Shown in pieces: positions 20,498-33,689 of a stretch of 64,000 nt of DNA. The notes beneath the pieces are model-generated. The model had not been told where the DNA came from and did no database searches. It was given only the letters and a program-made list of their open reading frames with translations. Source of the DNA: an uncultured Pseudohongiella sp. GTDB taxonomy: Bacteria; Pseudomonadota; Gammaproteobacteria; Pseudomonadales; Pseudohongiellaceae. The DNA lies in contig OX638323.1 of the NCBI GenBank assembly GCA_951812715.1, positions 372,001 to 436,000 on the forward strand, given 5' to 3'. A program made the translations under genes and the position numbers. Numbering within the stretch: position 1 is the stretch's first letter; every line of letters begins with the position of its first letter.

Positions 20498-21364
20498 ATG
20501 AATTCAGCAGACCGACAGCACCCGGAAATGCCGCCTGCGCGGCTCGTCGACGCGGTACGCCGAATTTTGCGGCCCCTCGTACGACTACTGATCTCGTATC
20601 AGCTTACTTATCCGCTGCTGCTCCGGATTCTTAAATCACTATACGTGGAGGTGGCCGAGACTGAATTTTCGGTCGGCGGCGCACCGCTGTCGGATAGCCG
20701 CATAAATCTCCTTAGCGGCATCCACCGAAAGGAAATCAAGCGGCTGCGCAGCGAGCATCCCGAATCACGGCAGCCGATCGCCGCGGCCTCGCTTGGCGCG
20801 CAACTTGTCGCCGAATGGCTTGGCTCGGACCGCTACGCCGGCGCCCGCGCCGACGGCAAGCCGCGACCGCTACCGCTGAAAACCTCCGACCCCAACCAGC
20901 CGGGCTTCGACACCCTTGTGGCCGATGTGTGCCGCCAGGATATCCGCCCCCGCGTAATCCTCGACGAATGGATCCAACTTGGCGTTGCCAAACTGGAACA
21001 CGATCATGTAGTGTTAAATACGGGCGCCTTTACGCCGGAGCGCGGATTTGACGAAAAAATGTTTTTCTTCGGCAAAAATCTGCAAGATCATATCGCGGCC
21101 GGCGCCGATAACTTGAGTGGGCGCAAGCCGCCACATTTCGATCGTAGCGTTTACTATGACCGGCTCAGTACTGATTCAATACAGGAATTGAAGCTCTTGG
21201 CCGACAAACTGGGAATGGAAGCGCTGACCACTCTTAATCGGCGCGCTCTGGCGCTGCAAAAGGCGGATTCGACTCGAACCGAATCCAGCAATCGGATAAA
21301 CTTCGGTATCTTTAATTACACCATTTCGAACGGGACCGGCGATCAGTCCCCGGAAGAAAACTGA
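20498..21364 (+). CDS. DUF6502-type protein, function unknown
   Basis: A 288-residue soluble protein. The N-terminal half (about 10-110) is basic and helical: it runs V-R-L-L-I-S-Y-Q-L-T-Y-P-L-L, then S-D-S-R-I-N-L-L-S-G-I-H-R-K-E-I-K-R-L-R, resembling a helix-turn-helix-like region. The pattern matches proteins annotated DUF6502 as I remember them. The C-terminal half ends with a helix of L-N-R-R-A-L-A-L-Q-K. No enzyme motif is visible. It overlaps the next gene by one base (TGATG), so the pair is translationally coupled. The start could be 10 codons later. Confidence 0.6.
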   Translation: MNSADRQHPEMPPARLVDAVRRILRPLVRLLISYQLTYPLLLRILKSLYVEVAETEFSVGGAPLSDSRINLLSGIHRKEIKRLRSEHPESRQPIAAASLGAQLVAEWLGSDRYAGARADGKPRPLPLKTSDPNQPGFDTLVADVCRQDIRPRVILDEWIQLGVAKLEHDHVVLNTGAFTPERGFDEKMFFFGKNLQDHIAAGADNLSGRKPPHFDRSVYYDRLSTDSIQELKLLADKLGMEALTTLNRRALALQKADSTRTESSNRINFGIFNYTISNGTGDQSPEEN

Positions 21365-22194
21365 TGCCCGCAATATCGAATCCGCAAAAAGTGTTGCTGG
21401 CCTTGCTGTTCCTCGCCATTGTCGCACTCAACGCGGGCAGTTCCGGCGGTATCCGATTCGGAGGCGATGAAGAAGGCGGCAGCGGTTTCGGCGGCACCGG
21501 CAGAATGCCGACCGGCGGCAGCGGCCTCGGCGGCACGGGACTGAAGCCTTTCCTCGGTGATTCCGGCGAGGTGCGAATTCAATACGAACCGGAAGCCATT
21601 CTGATAGCCGATCAGATAGCGGACGAGGATATCAAACGCATACCCAAGGCCATGGTGGTTCTGCCACCGGCGGCGGTAGTCACCGCCCCCGGCTTTGCCG
21701 CTGAAAAATCAGCGGAAATCGCGATCACCGATGCTATCCAACTGCAATTGCAGCGAGACGCCGTAATCTATGAACGCATTCGGGAAAGCGTGGAAGGTTA
21801 TTATCCGCCTGAAGTCGACAGCTTGGGTTCGCGGACCCTCGCACCCGGGCCCGCGACCGAACAGTCGGCGGCGCCTGATCCGTTGAATGAGATGTCAGTC
21901 GCCGCGGCCGCTTCCACTCAACCGACTCCTGCTCCCGCCGCCGACGAGAGCCACGACGCCGATTCGGCTCCGAACCCTGCTACGCTGACCTGGGCGGAGT
22001 TAGCCCGGTATCTTGCCAGCAACGATCCTGTTCGAGCTACCGATGGCGTCACCGTGGCGGAAGCGACTAAAGTATCCGCCGCCACTCAGCGCCCCAATCG
22101 CATTCGACGGCCGGAACTGCCGCCGGTGCAACGTGGCCGGATAATTCAACGTCCGGCTATATTGCCGCCGCGGGTACAACCGCTGCAATTCTGA
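21364..22194 (+). CDS. Glycine-rich exported protein of unknown function
   Basis: A 276-residue protein that I do not recognise. The first about 25 residues form a hydrophobic signal-like segment (V-L-L-A-L-L-F-L-A-I-V-A-L-N-A-G). A glycine-rich stretch with repeated G-S-G-x-G-G-T-G units follows at about 30-62. The rest alternates a possible folded part (about 70-150) with a proline/alanine-rich low-complexity tail. No Cys for lipid attachment follows the leader. It is coupled to the DUF6502-type gene, so the two probably work together. Confidence 0.6.
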   Translation: MPAISNPQKVLLALLFLAIVALNAGSSGGIRFGGDEEGGSGFGGTGRMPTGGSGLGGTGLKPFLGDSGEVRIQYEPEAILIADQIADEDIKRIPKAMVVLPPAAVVTAPGFAAEKSAEIAITDAIQLQLQRDAVIYERIRESVEGYYPPEVDSLGSRTLAPGPATEQSAAPDPLNEMSVAAAASTQPTPAPAADESHDADSAPNPATLTWAELARYLASNDPVRATDGVTVAEATKVSAATQRPNRIRRPELPPVQRGRIIQRPAILPPRVQPLQF

Positions 22195-22257
22195 TCGAGT
22201 ATTTCTGGCGACAATCGACCGTCTCAAGGTCGAAAATGTTCCGAGAATCTTCAAGTT

Positions 22258-23034
22258 TCACCATTGATAACTGAGTTGCCCCTGCACGGCATAATCGGCG
22301 CTACCTTCAGTGAAGCCATGGCCGACCAAGGCTGTCAGCGACCACCGCGGCGATAGCCGCAAGTTGACATAGGGATAGATTTCGTGCGTTTCCCTGGCAA
22401 AATCCGCGGGTGGCTCGCGATAGTCATAAAACGCTCCAATGCTGACTCGATCCGATAACTGCCGCGCGATACCCAGTTGCACGAAGCTGTTGTCTCTCAA
22501 CCCAGGAAACAGTTCAGTGCTGCCGCGAAAATTGTGGCCGATTCCCGCGAACCAGGTAATTTCACCAATAGCCTGTGAAAAATCCACTTGCAAGCTATAG
22601 TCAAGCTTTCCAGTACCCAAACTGCGATTCTCGTCCGCCGTAGGCAGTTTGATATCGACGCGCAAATCCATGAACGGCGCCCAGTCCGCCACTGGGTCCA
22701 GCGCATAGCTTACGCCAGCGATCGTGTCGCCAAGTCCAGCTTTGGTGGTCACTTCGGACCCGGCGATAACTCTTGTAACCTCGCCGATATTGACTAGCAC
22801 ATTACCTACGCCGGTCACCGAAAGGCCCGAGGTGAGCAGTTGGAATCCCCAGCGCTCTCCCTGCCACTGATAGCTGATTGGGAAATAGCGAATTGTCGTA
22901 TCCGACTGCGCGTTGAACATACCCTCGGCGAAGTAAGCGCCAAGGTTCAAAGTATGCAACGGTTGCTGCGCCGACACCGCGGCTGGCATGAGCATGACGG
23001 GTAACAACAAGGCGCGGCGAGGAAAATCACCCAT
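22258..23034 (-). CDS. Porin-like outer-membrane beta-barrel protein
   Basis: A 258-residue protein with a signal peptide (M-G-D-F-P-R-R-A-L-L-L-P then a hydrophobic run, likely cleaved after V-S-A). It is followed by alternating amphipathic strands with aromatic girdles and ends in a strand closing Q-L-S-Y-Q-W, with the terminal aromatic expected of outer-membrane proteins. It resembles the SphA/MetA-pathway porin-like transporter group (D-L-R-V-D-I-K-L-P-T-A-D-E and R-W-S-L-T-A-L-V-G-H-G-F). The transported substrate is unknown. It is convergent with the preceding gene pair. Confidence 0.65.
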   Translation of the reverse strand: MGDFPRRALLLPVMLMPAAVSAQQPLHTLNLGAYFAEGMFNAQSDTTIRYFPISYQWQGERWGFQLLTSGLSVTGVGNVLVNIGEVTRVIAGSEVTTKAGLGDTIAGVSYALDPVADWAPFMDLRVDIKLPTADENRSLGTGKLDYSLQVDFSQAIGEITWFAGIGHNFRGSTELFPGLRDNSFVQLGIARQLSDRVSIGAFYDYREPPADFARETHEIYPYVNLRLSPRWSLTALVGHGFTEGSADYAVQGQLSYQW

Positions 23035-23110
23035 TACGTCTGCAACCGGGATGCTTGACTTTGCATTTCGGGATAACGGATTTCGCCAAACTTTCGCGCC
23101 AGCTCATGGT

Positions 23111-23509
23111 TCACTCCCGCTCCTGAAAATCCAGTGCGGCAGAATTGATGCAATAGCGCAATCCGGTTTCCGGCGGGCCATCGGAAAATACATGACCCAG
23201 ATGAGAATCACAGCGGCCGCAGGCAACTTCAGTACGAATCATGCCATGCGACTTATCGAGCTTTTCCTCGATCGCGGCATGGCCGGCGGGAGCGCTGAAA
23301 CTTGGCCAGCCCGACCCGGAATCGTACTTGTCTCCGGACTTGAAAAGTTCCTCGCCACAAGCAGCGCACAAATACGTTCCTGATTCCTTGCTGGCCCAAT
23401 AGCGACCAGTGAACGCGAGTTCGGTGCCCCTTTCCCTGGTGACTCGATACACCTCGGGGTCAAGTTCCGCGCGCCACTGCTCGTCGGATTTTTTGATCTT
23501 TTCTTTCAT
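23111..23509 (-). CDS. msrB: Peptide-methionine (R)-S-oxide reductase MsrB
   Basis: A 132-residue enzyme that repairs methionine-R-sulfoxide. I start at M-K-E-K-I-K-K because AGGGGG lies 6 bp upstream; an in-frame Met nine codons earlier lacks this. The structural zinc is bound by Cys48, Cys51, Cys97 and Cys100. The catalytic Cys120 is in R-Y-C-I-N-S-A-A-L, and the substrate motif G-S-G-W-P-S-F is at 65-71. It is a complete single-domain MsrB, divergent from alaA. Confidence 0.95.
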   Translation of the reverse strand: MKEKIKKSDEQWRAELDPEVYRVTRERGTELAFTGRYWASKESGTYLCAACGEELFKSGDKYDSGSGWPSFSAPAGHAAIEEKLDKSHGMIRTEVACGRCDSHLGHVFSDGPPETGLRYCINSAALDFQERE

Positions 23510-23732
23510 TTTCGCCCCCTGGTTCGAGAATGCCATGTTCGGTCAGTCAGTCGCGGGAGGCTTTCACGCCTCCCCCTTACTTGCCGATTATCGGCCGAAG
23601 CCGGAACTTGCTTCAACCGGGCTGTCCGGTCCAGGGATCAACGCGACTTGACAGTAGTCTCTGCCGTGAGTAACGTCCGCGCCTTCGACTTTCACCCTTT
23701 TCTGCCACTAAGGACGGCGGCGGCGAACCATC

Positions 23733-24950
23733 ATGCAAAGCATCCAGCAGTCGCGCAAATTGGACAATGTCTGTTACGACATTCGCGGCCCCGTGCTTGA
23801 GCGGGCGCGAAGGCTGGAGGAAGACGGGCACAGGATTCTGAAGCTCAACATCGGCAATCCGGCGGCTTTCGGTTTTAATGCGCCGGACGAGATTCTCCAC
23901 GATGTCATCCATAACCTCGCCAACGCCCAGGGCTACAGTGATTCAAAAGGACTGTTCCCGGCACGCAAGGCCGTTATGCACGAATGTCAGCAGTTGAACA
24001 TTGACGGTGTTGAGATCGATGACATCTATCTCGGCAACGGCGTCAGCGAACTGATTACCATGGCATTGCAGGCTTTGCTCAATGACGGTGAAGAGGTACT
24101 GATTCCCGCACCCGACTATCCGCTATGGACCGCTGCCGTCAGCCTCGGCGGCGGCGTGCCGGTGCATTATCGCTGCGACGAAGCGCGGCAATGGATACCG
24201 GATACGGCCGATATCGAGGCCCGAATCACGCCACGCACAAAAGCCCTGGTCATCATCAATCCGAACAATCCGACCGGCGCCGTCTACAGCAGAGAGGTTT
24301 TGCTCGAACTTGTCGAAATCGCTCGCCGGCATGAACTGATCCTGTTCGCCGATGAAATCTACAGCAAGATCGTCTATGACGACGCAGAATTCATCCCCCT
24401 GGCTTCTCTTTGCGATGACTTGTTCATTGTCACTTTCAATGGCTTGTCGAAATCCTACCGGCTAGCCGGGTTTCGTTCCGGCTGGATGATACTCAGCGGG
24501 CCGAAGGATCTGGCAAGCAGTTACATTGAAGGGCTGGATATTCTGTCCAATATGCGACTGTGCGCCAATGTTCCGGCGCAATACGCCATTCAGACCGCGC
24601 TTGGCGGCTATCAGAGCGTCAGGGAACTGATCCTGCCGGGCGGCCGGCTGGCGCGCCAGCGGGACGCCGCCTGGGAAATGCTGAACGCAATTCCGGGCGT
24701 GAGTTGCGTCAAGCCCTCGGGCGCGATCTATTTGTTCCCCGCCCTTGATCCGGATCACTTTACCGTCAGCAGTGATCTCGACTTCGTCCTCGATGTACTA
24801 GTGCGGGAGAAGATTTTGCTAGTTCAAGGCACCGCGTTCAATATTGCCGATTCCAGGCATTTTCGGCTGGTGTTTTTGCCCCGGGAAGACGAAATGGACG
24901 CCGCGATTGCCGCCATCGCCCAAGTGCTGGACGACTATCGCGCCGGCTGA
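23733..24950 (+). CDS. alaA: Glutamate-pyruvate aminotransferase AlaA (class I PLP-dependent)
   Basis: A 405-residue fold-type I aminotransferase that makes alanine from pyruvate and glutamate. The N-terminus (S-R-K-L-D-N-V-C-Y-D-I-R-G-P-V) is that of the AlaA/YfbQ group. The PLP Lys is in F-N-G-L-S-K-S-Y-R-L-A-G, preceded by N-P-N-N-P-T-G and the F-A-D-E-I-Y-S motif. The C-terminal Arg that binds the substrate carboxylate is in H-F-R-L-V-F-L-P. The stop overlaps the convergent pdxB stop by 16 bp. Confidence 0.93.
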   Translation: MQSIQQSRKLDNVCYDIRGPVLERARRLEEDGHRILKLNIGNPAAFGFNAPDEILHDVIHNLANAQGYSDSKGLFPARKAVMHECQQLNIDGVEIDDIYLGNGVSELITMALQALLNDGEEVLIPAPDYPLWTAAVSLGGGVPVHYRCDEARQWIPDTADIEARITPRTKALVIINPNNPTGAVYSREVLLELVEIARRHELILFADEIYSKIVYDDAEFIPLASLCDDLFIVTFNGLSKSYRLAGFRSGWMILSGPKDLASSYIEGLDILSNMRLCANVPAQYAIQTALGGYQSVRELILPGGRLARQRDAAWEMLNAIPGVSCVKPSGAIYLFPALDPDHFTVSSDLDFVLDVLVREKILLVQGTAFNIADSRHFRLVFLPREDEMDAAIAAIAQVLDDYRAG

Positions 24951-26107
24951 ATCCGAAACCCCGCGAGTTGCAGCCAGCGCCGCTGGCGCGCCGAAAGCAA
25001 TTCCAGACCGGTCAGATCGAGCGCCGAAAACTCCTGCCGGCGCAGCACCGGTTTGCGCATTACGTCGAATTCTGCCGCGAGCTGGCTGGCATCGCTTGCC
25101 GGGCCGATTCCTTTGGCCCAGCTCTTGCAGCGCGAACTCAATTCCCCCAGCGCCAAACAGTGATCGATAATCCGCCACACGCCCAGGGAACTCCGAGCCC
25201 AACCCGGCGCTATCGCCAGACCCACTCTTGAGCAGGCGGATTGCGCCGCGATGGATGCCGGCAAAGCGAAGCGTTCAGCCATTTGACGCGCCAGCATCAG
25301 GGTTGCCGTCCATTTCGCCTGCTCGCTATAGCCCGCGATATGGGGGGTGGCCAGACTCGACTTGCCGGCCAGCGCTGCGTCGATGCGAGGTTCGTTTTCC
25401 CAAACGTCGATCGCGCAATGTAGTTCCGCACCGGCGCCAAGCCGTTGCAGCAATGCCCGCTCGTCCACGACTCCGCCACGGCTAGTTTGCAGCAGGACGG
25501 TTCCGGCGCGCAAGCGCGATAAGGCATCTGCGTCCAGCAATGCAACCGTTGCATGTCTGCCGGCAAAGGTCAGTGGCACATGCAGGCTGACGATATCGCA
25601 ATCAAGTGCGGCTTCCATTGGCTGATAGTTGAATTCAGCGTTCATGCCGGACTTTTCGGCCAGCGGCGGATCGCAGATGACTACTTCAAAGCCGAAGGCT
25701 TGCATCTTTCGCGCCAGGCGCCCGCCGATCGCGCCGGCGCCGATGATGCCGATGCTGCCGGCGGCATAATCGGCGCGGCCCGCGAGAATCAGTCGGGCAA
25801 GCGCGCCCAGGCAGTATTCGACGACCGCATTGGCATTGGCGCCGCGAGTGTGCGCCAAGGCAATTCCGGCCTTGTCCAGCCAATGCGCATCTATGTGATC
25901 TATGCCGCTGGTAGCCGTGCCGACGAATTTCACCGCGCTCCCATCCAGCAGGGAACAGTCTACCGGCAAGATGGATCGCACCAGAAGCGCGTCCGCGTCG
26001 ACGAGATCATGCCGGGAAATTTGCCTGCCCGGCAGCAGCACGAGTTCGCCCAGCGGGCGAAAAATCTGCTCGACGGCAAAGATATCCTGATCGGCAACGA
26101 TCTTCAT
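24935..26107 (-). CDS. pdxB: Erythronate-4-phosphate dehydrogenase PdxB
   Basis: A 390-residue D-2-hydroxyacid dehydrogenase of the pyridoxal-5'-phosphate pathway. The Rossmann loop is G-I-I-G-A-G-A-I-G-G. The catalytic Arg lies in T-S-R-G-G-V-V-D-E, and the Glu/His pair in E-N-E-P-R and T-P-H-I-A-G-Y-S. The PdxB-specific C-terminal extension (about 290-390) is present. It is downstream of the tusA-like gene and convergent with alaA. Confidence 0.94.
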   Translation of the reverse strand: MKIVADQDIFAVEQIFRPLGELVLLPGRQISRHDLVDADALLVRSILPVDCSLLDGSAVKFVGTATSGIDHIDAHWLDKAGIALAHTRGANANAVVEYCLGALARLILAGRADYAAGSIGIIGAGAIGGRLARKMQAFGFEVVICDPPLAEKSGMNAEFNYQPMEAALDCDIVSLHVPLTFAGRHATVALLDADALSRLRAGTVLLQTSRGGVVDERALLQRLGAGAELHCAIDVWENEPRIDAALAGKSSLATPHIAGYSEQAKWTATLMLARQMAERFALPASIAAQSACSRVGLAIAPGWARSSLGVWRIIDHCLALGELSSRCKSWAKGIGPASDASQLAAEFDVMRKPVLRRQEFSALDLTGLELLSARQRRWLQLAGFRIQPAR

Positions 26108-26150
26108 GGCTCAGATCAGTCGAGCGAAGCTCATCGCCGCCCCGCCGGCG

Positions 26151-26429
26151 TTAGCCACTATCCGTGGCCTTCTTGCGGATCAGGTAAATGTACTTGCCGC
26201 CACGCCGCTGCTGGTCAAGTAGTTCGTGGCCCAAATACAGGCAAAACTTCGGAATGTCCCGAGTGGTGGAAGGATCGGTCGCGACCATGCGCAATTTCTG
26301 TCCGGCCGCAAGATCCCGGATCTTGTTGTGCAGCAACATCACCGGCTCGGGACAGAATAGTCCGCGGGCGTCAACTTGCGTTACGGCCTCGGCAACCGCG
26401 TCGATGTCTGGTATCGGATCGTTGTTCAT
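26151..26429 (-). CDS. tusA: TusA-family sulfurtransferase
   Basis: A 92-residue SirA/TusA protein. The family motif C-P-x-P is intact with the persulfide-carrying Cys26 in G-L-F-C-P-E-P-V. TusA passes sulfur to TusBCD for 2-thiouridine formation at tRNA U34, and also to other acceptors. It overlaps the yheU start-stop by 4 bp and lies in the same run as ttcA, another tRNA thiolation gene, which supports a tRNA-sulfur role. Paralogues are common, so the symbol is likely but not certain. Confidence 0.8.
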   Translation of the reverse strand: MNNDPIPDIDAVAEAVTQVDARGLFCPEPVMLLHNKIRDLAAGQKLRMVATDPSTTRDIPKFCLYLGHELLDQQRRGGKYIYLIRKKATDSG

Positions 26430-26606
26430 AGCTGCTTGGCGAACAGATTGCAGGTTCCGGTGTTGGGATCGTAGTCTATGGCCAGCTTCCGGCTTTGCAA
26501 CTGCGCCCGGACCCGAGTCACCTTTTCCGCCAGGGAAACGTCCCTGGCGCCATATTCGGTACCCTCGCGAGTGACAAATTCCTCGATAATCGCGGTCAGC
26601 GCTTCT

Positions 26607-26635
<29 letters not shown>
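26426..26635 (-). CDS. yheU: YheU/UPF0270 family small protein
   Basis: A 69-residue protein with the family N-terminus M-E-I-P-W-x-x-L-S-x-E-A-L and the conserved E-E-F-V-T-R-E-G-T-(E/D)-Y-G sequence. Function is unknown in all members. It overlaps ttcA upstream (29 bp) and the tusA-like gene downstream (4 bp), so it is part of a compact operon. Confidence 0.88.
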
Positions 26636-30816
<4,181 letters not shown>

Positions 30817-30870
30817 CCCTCGCCGCTACGCAACCCGCGCGGCATTATAACTCGCCCCAGCCACGCAGCA

Positions 30871-31525
30871 AGGTGAGGCCCGGTCGGCGCAGCCGACAAA
30901 AAGCGAAGCTTTTTGAGGGCCGAACGACTTGCCAAGGATGGCAAGGCTGTGGCGTGGTGAAACCACCAAAGCTGCGCCAGGGAGGGCATGCAAGAACCAA
31001 ACAACCAGCAGCCTTACCGGTCGGCGCAGCCGACAAAAAGCGAAGCTTTTTGAGGGCCGAACGGCTCGACAAGGGCGAGGACAAGCGTTTACGAAGCGCA
31101 GCTTCGTGCGCAGTCCGAGCGCCGCCGAGCTGTGCTCGGTGGCCGGACCGTCGAAACTGGGGTTTGGCGAAACCACTAAAGTCGCGCCAAGGATGGGTGA
31201 GGCCCGGTCGGCACAGCCGACAAAAAGCGAAGCTTTTTGAGGGCCGAACGGCTCGACATGGATGTCGAGACTGGGGTTTGGCGAAACCACTAAAGTCGCG
31301 CCAAGGACGGCATGGAAAGACAAATTGAAATCGAGTTCCCAAGCGGCACAGCCGACAAAAAGCGAAACTTTTTGAGGACCGAACGGCTCGACAAGGGCGA
31401 GGACAAGCGTTTACGAAGCGCAGCTTCGTGCGCAGTCCGAGCGCCGCCGAGCTGTGCTCGGTGGCCGGACCGTCGAGACCGGAGTTTGGCGAAACCACTG
31501 CAGTCGCGCCAAGGACGACATGCAC
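30871..31525. repeat. Mosaic array of four hairpin-containing repeat units
   Basis: Three modules recur. Module A (about 50 bp) starts at 30883, 31020, 31207 and 31342. It contains GTCGGC-(3 nt)-GCCGAC and AAAAAGC-GA-GCTTTTT, both self-complementary. Module B (about 87 bp, with a TTTACGAAGCGCAGCTTCGT hairpin) occurs at about 31068-31154 and 31389-31475. Module C (about 42 bp, GGTTTGGCGAAACC hairpin) ends every unit. The order is A-C, A-B-C, A-C, A-B-C. Start-to-start distances are 137, 187 and 135 bp, so reading frame is not kept and the open frames across it are not proteins. It fills the divergent gap between fadB and the deacetylase gene; 31526-31708 shows no further repeat. Confidence 0.85.
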
Positions 31526-31708
31526 AAACCAAGTCAAGGCCAATTTACCCAATCAACCAAAACCGAATCGAACGTTGCCTTCGTGAGTATTGAGACAGTG
31601 GCCGCGAACAAAGCCGCGAGGGGGAAACGCCTCCTGCATCGTGCAGGCGTTGTCGCCAGGGCGGCGTGGGATCGGTTAGAATTTTGCGAAGCAGTGAATG
31701 GGTGCTTT

Positions 31709-32749
31709 ATGCGACTACTTGTTTTGGGTTTGATGCTGCTCGCGCTTCCTGTCGGTGCTGCTTCAAGCGGCGTTGTGCTGCTTTATCATCATGTCGCGAC
31801 TGATACGCCGGCTTCGACGTCGATTTCGCCGCGGGATTTTCGATCGCATCTCGAATATCTGCGTGACAATGAATTCAGCGTTATCGCACTCGATGTGATG
31901 GTCGAAGCCTTGCGCAACGGCGAAGAGCTGCCTGACCGGGCCGTTGCCATTACTTTCGACGACGGCTATCTGTCGATATTCGAGACAGCCTTCCCCATGC
32001 TGCAATCGTTCGGATTTCCATTCACCTTGTTCCTGAGCACCGGCCCGATAGACCGGCGATCGCGAAACTACATGAGTTGGCCGCAGATTGAGGAGATGGC
32101 GGCGGCGGGAGTGATGGTGGCCAATCATATGGTGGAGCACCCGCACATGCTGGAGCGCGCGGAAGGCGAAAGCGAGACCATTTGGATCGAAAGGCTGCGC
32201 GAGGAACTGTTGCGTGCGGAACGGGCAATTCTGGAGCGCACCGGCCAATCTCATCGCTACCTTGCTTATCCATACGGGGAATACAATCCCGCCATCAAGG
32301 ACATGTTGCGGGAACTCGATTTTATCGGGTTTGCACAGAACTCGGGCGTCATTGGACCGAGTTCGGATTTTCTCGCCCTGCCCCGCTACCCACTGGCCGG
32401 CAACTTCGCCGATCTGGAAAGCGCCAGCCTGAAATTCGCCACCTTGCCTTTCAATGTGCGCATTCTGGAACCGGAATCGCCAGTGACCAATGCGCCCAAT
32501 CCGGCAGTGACGCTGAAATTCTCGCCGGCGCAAACCGGCGCTTATGATCTGGCGCGCCTGGGATGTTTCGCCAACAGTCAGCCGCTTGCACTGACGTGGA
32601 TCGACCGCGAAGCTGGAATTGTGCGGCTGAAGCCCGAAACGACTTTTTCCGCCCGGCGCTGGCGTTATATTTGTACCGCCCCGAATATCGGCTCGCGCCG
32701 GTTCCATTGGTATTCGATTCAGTGGATCAATCCAGAAATGCCTGAATAG
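31709..32749 (+). CDS. Polysaccharide deacetylase (NodB homology, CE4), exported
   Basis: A 346-residue protein. I start at M-R-L-L-V-L-G-L-M-L-L-A-L because this makes a clean signal peptide ending P-V-G-A; the frame stays open far upstream only through the repeat array. NodB motifs are visible: T-F-D-D-G (about 89) gives the base and a metal ligand, and N-H-M-V-E-H gives the zinc His pair. L-L-Y-H-H-V near the mature N-terminus is typical of the PgaB/IcaB-like deacetylases. The C-terminal about 110 residues look like an extra beta domain. Substrate (for example poly-N-acetylglucosamine or peptidoglycan) is not determinable. Confidence 0.85.
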   Translation: MRLLVLGLMLLALPVGAASSGVVLLYHHVATDTPASTSISPRDFRSHLEYLRDNEFSVIALDVMVEALRNGEELPDRAVAITFDDGYLSIFETAFPMLQSFGFPFTLFLSTGPIDRRSRNYMSWPQIEEMAAAGVMVANHMVEHPHMLERAEGESETIWIERLREELLRAERAILERTGQSHRYLAYPYGEYNPAIKDMLRELDFIGFAQNSGVIGPSSDFLALPRYPLAGNFADLESASLKFATLPFNVRILEPESPVTNAPNPAVTLKFSPAQTGAYDLARLGCFANSQPLALTWIDREAGIVRLKPETTFSARRWRYICTAPNIGSRRFHWYSIQWINPEMPE

Positions 32750-32759
32750 CGCGCCGGCT

Positions 32760-33680
32760 TCAATCGATCATGCCAATGGCGGTGGAATAGTCCCCGTCCC
32801 GTGCGGTGAGATTGTTCTGCACGATAATGGTTTGCAACTCTTCGACATAGCCGTGGCCGCGCTGGGAATAACGACTCAATCCGAAAGCAAGCACCAGTGA
32901 ATCGAGCTCCCGTTGCTGCAATTTCATCGTGCGCCGCAATTCACGGAAGAACTGGTAGCTGTTATTGCTGTTGATATTCAGGAAATAGGCTTCCATGGCG
33001 TCGTGCAAGGTGGCGAAACTGCGCACTTCGTGTGTCGCTCCCTGCCGCCGCTGTCGCGGGACGATGCCGCAGCCAGGGTCGAAGCACCATTGACCGAATA
33101 TATTGTTTCCTTCGCGCACGAATCTGGAAGTGCCCCAGGCCGATTCGTTGGCCGCCTGGGCCAGCACAAGTGAAGCAGGCACGATATCCACCCTGATCAG
33201 CAATTCTTCAAGCCAGATCTGGCGGTTATCGAAATCCGATTCCGCCACCCGGAAACGAGCGGCGAGATCAAGCAACCATTCGTGTGAGGCATCGGCCAGA
33301 ACGCCGCCGCCATGCCAGGTTTCCTCAATCGACAGCAGCCGCATCCGATCGCGCATAATCTGACGGTTGCGTGCGTCGACGTAATCCTGAATGAAATTCA
33401 AAAACATCTTCTTGCGCTCACCCACGGTATCGGCCAATGAAATATCCGGAAAAACCGTGTGTGGCGCCGGCGTTGTCAATATCTGAGTCGCTGGCGCCTC
33501 AACAACCTCATTGACAGTGTCGTCGCGCGTCATTATTCCGGCGACGATCAGCAAGAAAGTTGCCAGCGCCGTTATCAGCAGGAGTTCGGCTACGAATGCC
33601 GGTAACAGTTCGCTTTTCCTGGTTGATTCCATCTCGTCGATAATTCTCTTCGTCGAGCTATTGAATCGCGGAAAACGCAA
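32760..33680 (-). CDS. Bax-like glucosaminidase (peptidoglycan hydrolase)
   Basis: A 306-residue protein with a short cytoplasmic N-terminus, one membrane helix (about 28-50) and a C-terminal GH73-type mannosyl-glycoprotein endo-beta-N-acetylglucosaminidase domain. Family features are A-Q-A-A-N-E-S-A-W-G-T-S-R-F with the catalytic Glu, then G-N-N-I-F-G-Q-W and a conserved paired Cys (W-C-F-D-P-G-C-G). This is the layout of E. coli Bax. It ends 10 bp from the convergent deacetylase. Confidence 0.85.
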   Translation of the reverse strand: MRFPRFNSSTKRIIDEMESTRKSELLPAFVAELLLITALATFLLIVAGIMTRDDTVNEVVEAPATQILTTPAPHTVFPDISLADTVGERKKMFLNFIQDYVDARNRQIMRDRMRLLSIEETWHGGGVLADASHEWLLDLAARFRVAESDFDNRQIWLEELLIRVDIVPASLVLAQAANESAWGTSRFVREGNNIFGQWCFDPGCGIVPRQRRQGATHEVRSFATLHDAMEAYFLNINSNNSYQFFRELRRTMKLQQRELDSLVLAFGLSRYSQRGHGYVEELQTIIVQNNLTARDGDYSTAIGMID

Positions 33681-33689
33681 ATGCGCCGC

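Noticed and set aside
30871..31525. Array considered as a CRISPR
   Set aside because: Units are 135-187 bp with irregular spacing, modules of different kinds and no unique spacers of regular length; no cas genes nearby.
30826..31552. Long open frames on both strands across the repeat array
   Set aside because: They arise because the repeats lack stops. The same repeat is read in different frames in successive units (spacings 137 and 187 are not multiples of three), so no repeated protein is maintained.
31454..31708. Upstream extension of the deacetylase frame by 85 codons
   Set aside because: The extension lies in repeat and intergenic sequence and would bury the signal peptide that begins at 31709.
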